A stretch of DNA of 64,000 bases from Bin80 sp965116685 (lineage in GTDB: Bacteria > Bacteroidota > Rhodothermia > Rhodothermales > Bin80), in contig OZ220707.1 of NCBI GenBank assembly GCA_965116685.1, positions 2,108,001-2,172,000 of the forward strand, read 5' to 3'. The translations under genes were made by a program, and so were the position numbers. This document shows, piece by piece, positions 15,964 to 24,551 of the stretch. The notes beneath the pieces are model-generated. The model had not been told where the DNA came from. It did no database searches and saw only the letters and a program-made list of their open reading frames with translations. The stretch's first letter is position 1. Every line of letters begins with the position of its first letter.

Positions 15964-17922
15964 TCAGAGATTGATCGAAAGCTTTTGCCCCGGATGAATG
16001 GTGTTGGAGCGCAGGTTGTTATTGGCCTTAATGCTCTGCACCGTCGTCCCGTAATGCTGGGCAATCTTTGTTAGGTTTTCACCCCGTTGGACCGTGTGGA
16101 CTGTACGTCCTCCCTGAGGGATCTGAAGCCGCTGACCGCGCTTGATTCGAGTATTTCGAAGTCCGTTTTCCTGCTGAATTGCCTGGACTGTCGTTCCGTA
16201 TTTGCTTGCAAGTCCTGAAAGGGTATCTCCACGACGAACTCTGTGAACTTGATTCGGTCGAGTCTCGCTAGATGAACTTGAAGAGCTGGTCGTCTGAGCA
16301 GGGGTGTTTGGAGAACGGGTCGTAGATGTGTTTGCAACGGTGACCGTCGTCTGTCGCGCAGTCTCGGCCATTTTTTCGTCAAAAACAATGGGTTTATTGG
16401 TACGGCTTCCCCATGCCACCGATCTTGCATCCGTACTCTCAAGCTTTGCCACGATGGTGCCCGCCAAACCAGGCACCACGAGCATCTGCCCAGGGTGAAT
16501 GACGGTCGTCCTGAGCCGATTGGCATTTTGGATCGCCTTTACGGTGACCCCATATCGTCTTGCAATTTTTCCGAGATTGTCTCCTCTGCGTACACGGTGT
16601 TCTCCAGGCATCTTTTTCTCCTTGTCCGGGAGTTGCTCAAAAGCGTCGGCAAAGCGGGCGAACGTGTTTGTCGGAATCCGCAACGTGTACGGGCTCCTGT
16701 CGGGTGGGAGAGTACCTCGTCGAAGTTCAGGGTTTAACGTCTGGATGTGATCGGTTGTCGTGCCCACCATAGTCGCAATGGTTTCCAGTGATAGAACTCC
16801 AGTGACCTTGATCTCATCATAGACAAACTCCGGTCCATCCGAAGTTGCCGGCAATCCGAACTCCGCAGGGTTGGACATCATCAGAGCAAATGCAATGAAC
16901 TGTGGCACATATCCAGAAGTCTGACGAGGTAAATACCGTGAAATTGCCCAATAGGAAGGTGGGTTTTTGAGCGTCCCGCCACCGCGTGAGATTGCTCGTC
17001 GGATGCATCGGGGGCTGCAATTATAGCCGGCCAGTGCCAAATGCCAGTCATTTCCATAGTACTCGTAGAGCTCTTTGAGATGGCGTGCAGCGGCACGGGT
17101 TGATTTGACCGGATCCATGCGCTCATCAACGTAGGAATCGATTCGGAGCCCCATCGCCCGCCCCGTAGGAGCCATAAACTGCCACATCCCGACTGCACTT
17201 GCACTACTGCGTGCACGCGGGTTCAAACCACTCTCACCGACTGCAAGGTATTTGAGCTCGTCCGGGACCCCCTCTTCCTTGAAAATCTGCTCAATCATCG
17301 GGAAATACGTGTCTGAACGATCCATCCATCGGATGACGGTCTCTCTCCGGTTCGTTAGCAGCCACTCGATCGCACCTTCCACCGCCCGGTTTTGGGTCAT
17401 GGGCACGGTGGTCATGACCGGCTCAATTTTAGGTAGCCCGGTTGCTTCAGCGGTGGGGTTCTCTACCAGTGCCTGCATATCAAACATGGCACTTCGAAGA
17501 GCAAAAATGGACCCATATTCCTGACGCTCCGCGGGGTCTGTCCCGAAAAACGCCTCATGCTCCGTCACAATCGTCCTGAATAGCTCCCGGAACAGGGGTT
17601 CATTCACCAAACTCGACTGATCTGCCAGGACACTGACTTCCGACATAGCCTGGTCTAGATAATACTCCGCAGAGCGCCAATCCCCGTTGGTTCGAGCTTT
17701 GATGATCCGTGACTGGAGTAGATAGGCACGACTGATACGGTTCATGATCTGCCTTTCAGTCAGATCATCTCTTGGATCGCCATAGTCTTCAACCATGGAA
17801 TACCGATCATACCCCCGCAAATCCTCAACCGGGATTGCCTCAGGAGGCATTAACTGTTGCGCAACACAGGGTGTAATCAAAAGCGTCGTTGCAGCAAATA
17901 GGGTCAGTAGCTGGTTTTTCAT
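15964..17922 (-). CDS. mltD: Membrane-bound lytic murein transglycosylase D-like, three LysM domains
   Basis: A peptidoglycan-cleaving enzyme of 652 residues exported by an N-terminal signal (LTLFAATTLLITPCVAQQ). The SLT catalytic domain lies roughly at residues 185-330, with the catalytic Glu in AVGESGLNPRARS, then GMWQFMAPTGRAMGL and LALAGYNCSPRCI. Three LysM repeats follow (HRVRRGDNLGKIARRYG, HRVRRGDTLSGLASKYG, HTVQRGENLTKIAQHYG) joined by Ser/Thr-rich linkers; they bind glycan. The last LysM ends at the stop, so the protein is complete. A 100-bp copy of its 3' end is found at 11381. It follows the carboxylase gene on the same strand with a 200-bp gap and probably has its own promoter. Confidence 0.93.
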   Translation of the reverse strand: MKNQLLTLFAATTLLITPCVAQQLMPPEAIPVEDLRGYDRYSMVEDYGDPRDDLTERQIMNRISRAYLLQSRIIKARTNGDWRSAEYYLDQAMSEVSVLADQSSLVNEPLFRELFRTIVTEHEAFFGTDPAERQEYGSIFALRSAMFDMQALVENPTAEATGLPKIEPVMTTVPMTQNRAVEGAIEWLLTNRRETVIRWMDRSDTYFPMIEQIFKEEGVPDELKYLAVGESGLNPRARSSASAVGMWQFMAPTGRAMGLRIDSYVDERMDPVKSTRAAARHLKELYEYYGNDWHLALAGYNCSPRCIRRAISRGGGTLKNPPSYWAISRYLPRQTSGYVPQFIAFALMMSNPAEFGLPATSDGPEFVYDEIKVTGVLSLETIATMVGTTTDHIQTLNPELRRGTLPPDRSPYTLRIPTNTFARFADAFEQLPDKEKKMPGEHRVRRGDNLGKIARRYGVTVKAIQNANRLRTTVIHPGQMLVVPGLAGTIVAKLESTDARSVAWGSRTNKPIVFDEKMAETARQTTVTVANTSTTRSPNTPAQTTSSSSSSSETRPNQVHRVRRGDTLSGLASKYGTTVQAIQQENGLRNTRIKRGQRLQIPQGGRTVHTVQRGENLTKIAQHYGTTVQSIKANNNLRSNTIHPGQKLSINL

Positions 17923-18122
17923 GACATTGCCAGGAGTCAGTGGAAAGTGGGAATTTACCCTTAAACTTAAAGCTTATTCTCAGAAACAGATCAGTAGGTT
18001 CCCATATAATGGATTGTTGAGATCATTAATATAAACTATTATATACAAAAAAGTAATGATCTCTACCCATTCGAACACGAGAAGATAAGGGATTGGGGGA
18101 AGTTGCAATCAACAATTTCTTG

Positions 18123-19667
18123 TCAAAGCGGGAGATTTCCGTGTTTTTTTCGCGGGTTTGTCAGAACCTTGTTCCTCAGCATCTCCAAGCCCCTGATCAA
18201 GCGTTCTCGGGTTTCCTGAGGATAGATTACCTCGTCTATATAGCCACGCTCGGCAGCGATGTAAGGATTGGAAAACCGTTCCCCGTAGTCGCGAGTAAAT
18301 TTTTCCTCAAGGGATGCCTGGTCCGTTGCCTGCTTTAGCTCGGAACGATGTAGAATTCTGATTGCCCCCTTTGCTCCCATGACTGCAATTTCTGCGCCGG
18401 GCCATGCGTAGTTCAAATCCCCTCGAATATGTTTTGAACTCATGACGTCGTAGGCACCCCCATAGGCTTTTCGAGTGATCACCGTAAGTTTTGGGACCGT
18501 TGCCTCACAAAAAGCATAGAGCAATTTGGCACCGTGACGAATGATTCCGCGCCACTCTTGATCCGTTCCAGGCAAAAAGCCAGGAACATCTTCAAGCGTA
18601 ACCAGGGGGAGATTGAACGCATCACAGAATCGAACAAACCGGGCACCTTTTATGGAGGCATCAATATCCAAGACCCCAGCCAGGTGGGCTGGTTGATTGG
18701 CTACAATTCCTACCGCATGACCACCTATACGTGCAAAACCGCAAATCAGGTTGCGGGCAAAGCGATCATGAACGGGGAAGAACGAATCCCTATCTACCAG
18801 CAAATGGATGATCTCATGCATATCGTAGGGTTTGTTGGGGTTCTCTGGAACGAATTTGTCCAGATCAGCCGGATTCCCCGTGGGAGACGGGTATGCAGGG
18901 CGAATTGCCGGTTGCTCTTCGCAGTTTTGAGGCAAATAATTCAGTACGGTTCGAATTGCTTCCAGACAGGCAACATCATTCGGATATACTGCATGCGCGA
19001 CACCACTTCGCTGTGCATGTGTTTCGGCCCCACCTAAGTCCTCCGCCGTAACCTCCTCCTGTGTTACGCTGTGCACGACGTCCGGCCCGGTCACAAACAT
19101 GTAGCTGGTTCCCTGTACCATAAAGACAAGATCCGTAATGGCTGGACTGTAGACTGCACCACCTGCACAAGGTCCCATGATCGCAGAGATCTGAGGGATA
19201 ACCCCGGATGCCAGGGTGTTTTTGAGGAAAATGTCTGCGTAGCCCCCCAGGGAGACCACCCCTTCCTGGATCCGTGCGCCACCCGAATCACTGAGCCCAA
19301 TGACCGGCGCGCCATTCTGAAGTGCTAGATCCAGTACCTGTACAATTTTGGACGCGTGTGCGCGTCCCAAAGATCCTCCGAAAACCGTAAAATCTTGCGC
19401 GTACACGTAAACTAGACGACCATGAATCGTACCGTACCCGGTCACGACCCCGTCCCCATAAGGGCGCTGATCGGTGAGACCATAGTCCGTGGATTGATGT
19501 CGTACCAGCTGTCCAAGCTCTACAAATGAATCTTCATCCAGGAGAACCGTCACGCGCTCACGGGCGGTGAGTTTTCCTTGATCATGCTGCCGGTCAATAC
19601 GGGATTGACCGCCACCTAGCTTTGCCTCGTGGCGGCGATGCTCCAGATTCGAATGCTTGTCTGTCAT
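18123..19667 (-). CDS. pccB: Acyl-CoA (propionyl-CoA type) carboxylase beta subunit
   Basis: The carboxyltransferase subunit that moves the carboxyl group from biotin to propionyl- or a related acyl-CoA. Length, 514 residues, is normal. Seen are KLTARERVTVLLDEDSFVE, DFTVFGGSLGRAHASKI, the oxyanion-hole segments DSGGARIQEGV and GPCAGGAVYSPA, and in the second half GFARIGGHAVGIVANQP, VPGFLPGTDQE and RKAYGGAYDVMSSKH. No biotin carboxylase or biotin carrier gene is in the window. The start overlaps the stop of the upstream D-aminoacylase gene (ATGA, 19664-19667), indicating translational coupling. Confidence 0.92.
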   Translation of the reverse strand: MTDKHSNLEHRRHEAKLGGGQSRIDRQHDQGKLTARERVTVLLDEDSFVELGQLVRHQSTDYGLTDQRPYGDGVVTGYGTIHGRLVYVYAQDFTVFGGSLGRAHASKIVQVLDLALQNGAPVIGLSDSGGARIQEGVVSLGGYADIFLKNTLASGVIPQISAIMGPCAGGAVYSPAITDLVFMVQGTSYMFVTGPDVVHSVTQEEVTAEDLGGAETHAQRSGVAHAVYPNDVACLEAIRTVLNYLPQNCEEQPAIRPAYPSPTGNPADLDKFVPENPNKPYDMHEIIHLLVDRDSFFPVHDRFARNLICGFARIGGHAVGIVANQPAHLAGVLDIDASIKGARFVRFCDAFNLPLVTLEDVPGFLPGTDQEWRGIIRHGAKLLYAFCEATVPKLTVITRKAYGGAYDVMSSKHIRGDLNYAWPGAEIAVMGAKGAIRILHRSELKQATDQASLEEKFTRDYGERFSNPYIAAERGYIDEVIYPQETRERLIRGLEMLRNKVLTNPRKKHGNLPL

Positions 19668-21364
19668 TGATTTGCTCGAGTTGATCCTCTAACTACACGA
19701 CCGGGCATTGCACCGGTATGCCCCCCTTGGTCCAGCACCATCGTGCCATTGACAAATACATAGTGCATCCCCGTAGCAAGTTGATGCGGGTCTTCGAATG
19801 TAGCATGGTCTTGTATCCTTTGTGGGTCAAAGATGGCAATGTCTGCAAAATATCCCTTCTTGAGCATCCCTCTCCGGTTGATTGCCAGAATAGATGCTGG
19901 CAGGGATGTCATCCGCCGGATCGCTTCTTCAAGTGAAAGTACCTGTTCCTGGCGCACGTATTTGGCAAGCAGGCGGGCAAAGGAGCCATATGTACGAGGA
20001 TGAACCATGGAATTCAGGGCGTGCCTCTCCGGTGCGATGGAGATTGCATCAGAATCGATGGCAACCCAGGGTTGCCGAAGCTTCCGACGCACATTCGCCT
20101 CATCCATCAGAAAGTAGATCGCTCCGACCCTGCTGGTATCCTCCAGAATCAAATCCATTACGGTTGCGGGGACGGATGTCCCCCGTAATTCTGCAACTTC
20201 TGTAAGTCTCAGGCCCATATATTGACGCAGAGGGTCGGTTCTGAACCCCACTAACATGACATTTTCGGGGCCTGCTTCGAGCATGAGGTTTTCCCAGTTT
20301 TCAGAGGGAGTCATTAATTCTGTTTCCATTCGGGTTCGAATGACGGGGTCCTGCAGCCTCGCATGCCAAGCCATCATTCCTCCCTCCCTTACATCAGGTG
20401 GCATGGCAGCATCCAAGCCTGTAGCCCCTGCAACATACGTATAGATGTCCGCTGTAATCTCAAGCCCTTCCGTACGTGCCTCTTCAATCCGGTCAATGAC
20501 CGCTTCCATCTTGTGCCAGTTATTTTTCCCGGCAGCTTTGAGGTGATAAATGTGCCCTCGCACGTCTGCGTCCTGTGCAATCCGGATTAATTCTTCCACA
20601 GATTCGAGAAGACGCCCCCCTTCACTTCGAATATGTGACGTATAGACACCGCCAAACTCTCCAGCAACAGAGGCCAGCGCAGTCAACTCATGTGTACTTG
20701 CAAAGGTACCCGGAACGTAGATCAGTGAAGACCCCACGCCCAGTGCGCCATCCGCCATGGCCTCCCGTACCAGATCCTGCATGCGATCCAACTCTTCGGG
20801 AGTTGGTGCACGATCATTTTCGCCGAGCACATATTGACGGACGGTCGCCGCACCGATCAGCGAGGCAACATTTGGTGAGACGCCTTTGGACTCGAGGAAG
20901 GATAAATATTCGTCTAGTGTGGTCCAGGGGACATTGGTTCCTCCCAGGAGTTCTTCTGCTGCTTCCTCTGATCCAGCCTGCTGGGCCACCCAGTCCCAGA
21001 TCTCTTCTTTCATGACCTCATTCAGCGGCCCATTGGAAGTCCCTTCTCCAAATACCTCCAGGGTCACGCCCTGACTGATATCGCTCAGTGATCTCCCGTC
21101 AACAATCAGGCTTTCGGTCGCCCAACTCAGCATGTTGATGAATCCAGGAGACACGGCGAACCCTTCGACATTGATTTCCAGCGTGCCATGTACATCTGTG
21201 AGGTCCCCAATTGCCGCAATACTGTCCCCATCAATCGCAATATCTGCGATGTAGGGAGCATTTCCCGATCCATCGTAGATGATGCCACCACGGAGAATCA
21301 GATCATAGTCGTGCCCGTGGGTACACCCACAAATCAGCAGCAGAAAACCAAGCAGAAATCTCAT
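19664..21364 (-). CDS. N-acyl-D-amino-acid deacylase (D-aminoacylase family), exported
   Basis: An amidohydrolase of 566 residues. The start at 21364 is chosen because it gives a lipoprotein-like signal (MRFLLGFLLLICGC) and follows the upstream stop by 4 nt; the frame is open further but would overlap the S9 peptidase. The domain begins DLILRGGIIYDGSGNAPY, with VEGFAVSPGFINML where most amidohydrolases have the metal-binding HxH. YTSHIRSEG and GHIYHLKAAGKNNW supply the later metal ligands, and the C-terminus has GYFADIAIFDPQRIQD. Such proteins usually hydrolyse N-acyl-D-amino acids. The replacement of the first HxH by a non-His segment is typical of some subgroups and leaves substrate and activity open. 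It lies in an operon with a dipeptidyl peptidase-like gene. Confidence 0.85.
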   Translation of the reverse strand: MRFLLGFLLLICGCTHGHDYDLILRGGIIYDGSGNAPYIADIAIDGDSIAAIGDLTDVHGTLEINVEGFAVSPGFINMLSWATESLIVDGRSLSDISQGVTLEVFGEGTSNGPLNEVMKEEIWDWVAQQAGSEEAAEELLGGTNVPWTTLDEYLSFLESKGVSPNVASLIGAATVRQYVLGENDRAPTPEELDRMQDLVREAMADGALGVGSSLIYVPGTFASTHELTALASVAGEFGGVYTSHIRSEGGRLLESVEELIRIAQDADVRGHIYHLKAAGKNNWHKMEAVIDRIEEARTEGLEITADIYTYVAGATGLDAAMPPDVREGGMMAWHARLQDPVIRTRMETELMTPSENWENLMLEAGPENVMLVGFRTDPLRQYMGLRLTEVAELRGTSVPATVMDLILEDTSRVGAIYFLMDEANVRRKLRQPWVAIDSDAISIAPERHALNSMVHPRTYGSFARLLAKYVRQEQVLSLEEAIRRMTSLPASILAINRRGMLKKGYFADIAIFDPQRIQDHATFEDPHQLATGMHYVFVNGTMVLDQGGHTGAMPGRVVRGSTRANQ

Positions 21365-21368
21365 TTGG

Positions 21369-23684
21369 TCAGCCGGTGGGTCGTCCGATCTGAACGCGGT
21401 CGCGACCAAACTCGTATTCCTTCGGGGGGACAGCTCCCAAGAGATGTTCGACAAAGTAATCCCACCGGCGGCGCATCCAGTAGGATCGCCCCTGCCCGAA
21501 TCCATGCCTCTCATTGGGAAAAACCACCAGATCAAAGTCCTTGTTGGCTTCCACTAGAGCTTCTACCAAGAGGAGTGTATTGGAGGCAGGTACATTGTCG
21601 TCCATCAGTCCATGTGCAAGAAGGAGTTTGCCTTTCAGATTTGCTGCCAATGGAATATTGGACTGGTTATCGTAATTCGTCGTTCCGTCTGGATTGTCTA
21701 TGAAGAGTCCCTGCCATTTTTCAGCCCAGTCGTCTTCGTAGTTGCGATTGTCGTGATTGCCCGCACCACTGACGGCGACCTTATAGAAATCAGGGTAGCG
21801 CAGAATGGCTCCGGTGGAGGCATAGCCGCCCCCGGAATGTCCCCAGATCCCCACACGGTCCAGGTCCATCCACGGGTTCTGGGCCGCAAGTTGGCGGATG
21901 GTAGTGATCTGGTCTGGCAGCCCGTTATCCCCCATGTTGCCATAATATGCGTCATGGAAAGACTTGGAGCGGCCGGGCGTCCCCATCGCATCCACTTCCA
22001 CAACGATGAACCCCAGCTCTGCAAGAGCTTGTTTATCCCCGCGGGATGGCAAAAAGCTTCTCGTTCCGACACTGCCGCTCTGGGGTCCTGGATAGAGGTA
22101 ATTCAAAATGGGATAGCTTTTGGATGGATCGAAATGACTGGGTTTGTAGAGTAGGCCGTGCAGGTCTGTCTCGTGATCACGCGCTTTGACGGAGAACGGC
22201 TGTGGCGGTTGCCAGTTGGTTGCCAGAAGTTCGGAGATATCAGCTTTTCCGAGATCGACGGCAATTGTACCGTCAAGATTCCGGACGGCGTGCTGCTGAG
22301 GTACATCCGGTCGTGACCAGGAATCCAGGATATACTTTTTCTGTGGGGAGAGAGACACGACATGGTTGGCTTCTTCCGGCGTGAGTAATTCCGGCTCGTT
22401 GCCATCCATGCTCACGCGGTACAGGTATTGGAAGTATGGATCAGGGCCATCTCTGCCCGCGCCGGTCAAATACAGCAACCGTTCATCCAGGTCCGCATGG
22501 CGCAACTGCAGGACAACCCAGTCTCCGGATGTGACAGGATGTTTTAGATCTCCTGTGTTGAGGTCATAGAGGTACAGGTGTCCCCAGTCTGATCGCTCTG
22601 AATACCAGAGGACCTCGTTCGTCTCAAAAAACACCTGCCAATTTTCAGCATTCACACCGGATTCATAGTAGGTAGGCACCTGTTCATGAAGAATTTCCCG
22701 GACCTCTCCCGTTTCCGTGTTGGCGACTCGGAGCCAGGCATATTTATGATCCCTGGAGGAGGATACGAAGGCCAGTTGCTGACTGTCGGGACTCCAGCGT
22801 ACGTCTAGAAAAGTGCCATCCCAGTCGGCGATATGGTCCGTGGTGGTTCCGCGATGATAGTCGGGGGGCATGTCCAGTCGCACGGTTTTTTTTTCGTCTA
22901 CATGGACGATCACGCGGTGAATCATAAAAACGACACTGTCCTGCGGCAGGGGATACTTCCATGCCTCCAACTCGGAGCGACCAGTCTGCGTAGAGATCAT
23001 GTACATTTCACCAACGCCGCGTCCATCGTGCTGAAAGGTCGCAATCTTTTTTGAATCAGGTGACCAGAGCAGAACCGGACGGTCGTTCTTGACCCATCCT
23101 GCGTTATTGGTTGCATATCCAAAATCTTCCGCACCATCGAAGGTCAGCTGCTGCTCCTCATCGGTGTCAATGACTCGGATCCACAGATTGTTTTCCCTTC
23201 GGAAGGCTTCATATTTTCCATCAGGAGAAACAGCTGCGGTGGGGCGGATGCCGCTGGTGCCTGTCTCGTTGACAGGCTCACACACATAGGTGACGATGCT
23301 GCAGGCCATGTGCCCCCTGAGGGAGCGTATCCGCTCCGATTCAGGATCAAAGGAGAAGCGTGAAAAGTCCACCTCATCTTCGGGGGATTGCAAGTAGTCG
23401 GAGACGGCCTCAGCCATGCGTGCATGTTCGAAAAGAGAAGTTTGTCGCCCCTGGCCGGGATCAACAAGAATGAATTCGGATCCCCGCGGCGATGCTTGAA
23501 GGTACCAGAACCGATCCTCATCCAGCCAGCCGGGGCGTAATGTTGTATGATAGACCATACTCCGGGTTGTTGTCGAGAGCATTGATTCTGCACGTGCATA
23601 GTCGTCTTCAGAGACGGTAATCTGTGCGCTGGTCCCCATGGAATACGTCAGAAACAAAATGAGGGCTACGATCTTTATAGGCAT
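21369..23684 (-). CDS. S9 family dipeptidyl peptidase IV-like serine peptidase, exported
   Basis: A 771-residue secreted peptidase. A signal peptide (LILFLTYSMGTSAQI) precedes an N-terminal beta-propeller (DPPIV_N) up to about residue 500. The alpha/beta hydrolase domain follows, with nucleophile Ser in GIWGHSGGGYAS, Asp in HGLMDDNVPASN and His in NERHGFGQG. It would release dipeptides from peptides in the periplasm or outside the cell. It is the first gene of the operon leading into the D-aminoacylase and carboxylase genes, and is divergent from the 23769 gene across an 84-bp promoter region. Confidence 0.93.
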   Translation of the reverse strand: MPIKIVALILFLTYSMGTSAQITVSEDDYARAESMLSTTTRSMVYHTTLRPGWLDEDRFWYLQASPRGSEFILVDPGQGRQTSLFEHARMAEAVSDYLQSPEDEVDFSRFSFDPESERIRSLRGHMACSIVTYVCEPVNETGTSGIRPTAAVSPDGKYEAFRRENNLWIRVIDTDEEQQLTFDGAEDFGYATNNAGWVKNDRPVLLWSPDSKKIATFQHDGRGVGEMYMISTQTGRSELEAWKYPLPQDSVVFMIHRVIVHVDEKKTVRLDMPPDYHRGTTTDHIADWDGTFLDVRWSPDSQQLAFVSSSRDHKYAWLRVANTETGEVREILHEQVPTYYESGVNAENWQVFFETNEVLWYSERSDWGHLYLYDLNTGDLKHPVTSGDWVVLQLRHADLDERLLYLTGAGRDGPDPYFQYLYRVSMDGNEPELLTPEEANHVVSLSPQKKYILDSWSRPDVPQQHAVRNLDGTIAVDLGKADISELLATNWQPPQPFSVKARDHETDLHGLLYKPSHFDPSKSYPILNYLYPGPQSGSVGTRSFLPSRGDKQALAELGFIVVEVDAMGTPGRSKSFHDAYYGNMGDNGLPDQITTIRQLAAQNPWMDLDRVGIWGHSGGGYASTGAILRYPDFYKVAVSGAGNHDNRNYEDDWAEKWQGLFIDNPDGTTNYDNQSNIPLAANLKGKLLLAHGLMDDNVPASNTLLLVEALVEANKDFDLVVFPNERHGFGQGRSYWMRRRWDYFVEHLLGAVPPKEYEFGRDRVQIGRPTG

Positions 23685-23768
23685 TGCGTTATCGCTTAAC
23701 TAAAGTAACTGTCTCGGCAAACTACGATCTGGCGCGTCGGGATCCCATAACTTAAGACCCATATTCTC

Positions 23769-24551
23769 GTGAAATACTTAACATTACTCTTACTTTTCCC
23801 TGGGCTGGTATATGCTCAGGAAGATTCAAATCCCCCGATGGAGGGATTCAACGCGGATGATTCTCACCCACAGGCGATTGAGATTGCAGATCAGGTGATG
23901 ACTAGTATGGGGGGACGCGCCGCCTGGGATGATGCCCGCTATCTGAGTTGGACCATTTTTGGAGAAGATCATGTATGGGATAAATGGACGGGCAGGTTCC
24001 GGTGGCAGGGAGACAGTACCGTTGTACTCATGAATATCCATACCATGGAAGGACGCGCCTTCAAAGATGGTCATGAAATTATCCCCGTAGATGAATTATT
24101 GGCAGGTGCCTATAGAGACTGGATCAATGCAGGCTACTGGTTAATGATGCCATATAAACTCAAAGACTCAGGGGTCACATTAGGGTACAAAGGAGAAGAG
24201 ACCATGGCCAATGGTCACGAGGCACATGTTCTGACACTCAGATTTGATGGGGTCGGGATTACCCCGGACAATGGATATGATGTGTATGTCAACAAGGAGC
24301 TGAATCTGGTTGAGCAATGGTCCTACTACGCAGATGTCGATGAGGATGAGCAACCTCGCTTCACCACGACCTGGGAAGGGTATGAAAGCTACGGTGGCAT
24401 CATGTTTGCCGATACCAGAGCCGTGGTCAACAGCGAATCAAGTGTCCGAAAACTTTCGAATCTGGGAGTTTACTCTGAGTTGCCAGATTCGGTGTTCGAG
24501 GATCCGAACCGGATGTCTCTCGCCTCGCTGACGGAAATGGGTGCTTATTGA
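23769..24551 (+). CDS. Exported hypothetical protein (possibly DUF6503-like)
   Basis: A 260-residue protein starting with GTG, with a clear signal peptide (MKYLTLLLLFPGLVYAQ). The mature part has ADQVMTSMGGRAAWDDARYL, WDKWTGRFRWQGDS and YDVYVNKELNLVEQWSYYAD. This pattern of beta strands is seen in Bacteroidota outer-membrane-associated proteins that resemble lipoprotein-carrier folds. The family name is a guess from memory of such motifs. The 3' end overlaps the convergent phosphorylase gene by 7 nt. No catalytic motif is apparent. Confidence 0.75.
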   Translation: MKYLTLLLLFPGLVYAQEDSNPPMEGFNADDSHPQAIEIADQVMTSMGGRAAWDDARYLSWTIFGEDHVWDKWTGRFRWQGDSTVVLMNIHTMEGRAFKDGHEIIPVDELLAGAYRDWINAGYWLMMPYKLKDSGVTLGYKGEETMANGHEAHVLTLRFDGVGITPDNGYDVYVNKELNLVEQWSYYADVDEDEQPRFTTTWEGYESYGGIMFADTRAVVNSESSVRKLSNLGVYSELPDSVFEDPNRMSLASLTEMGAY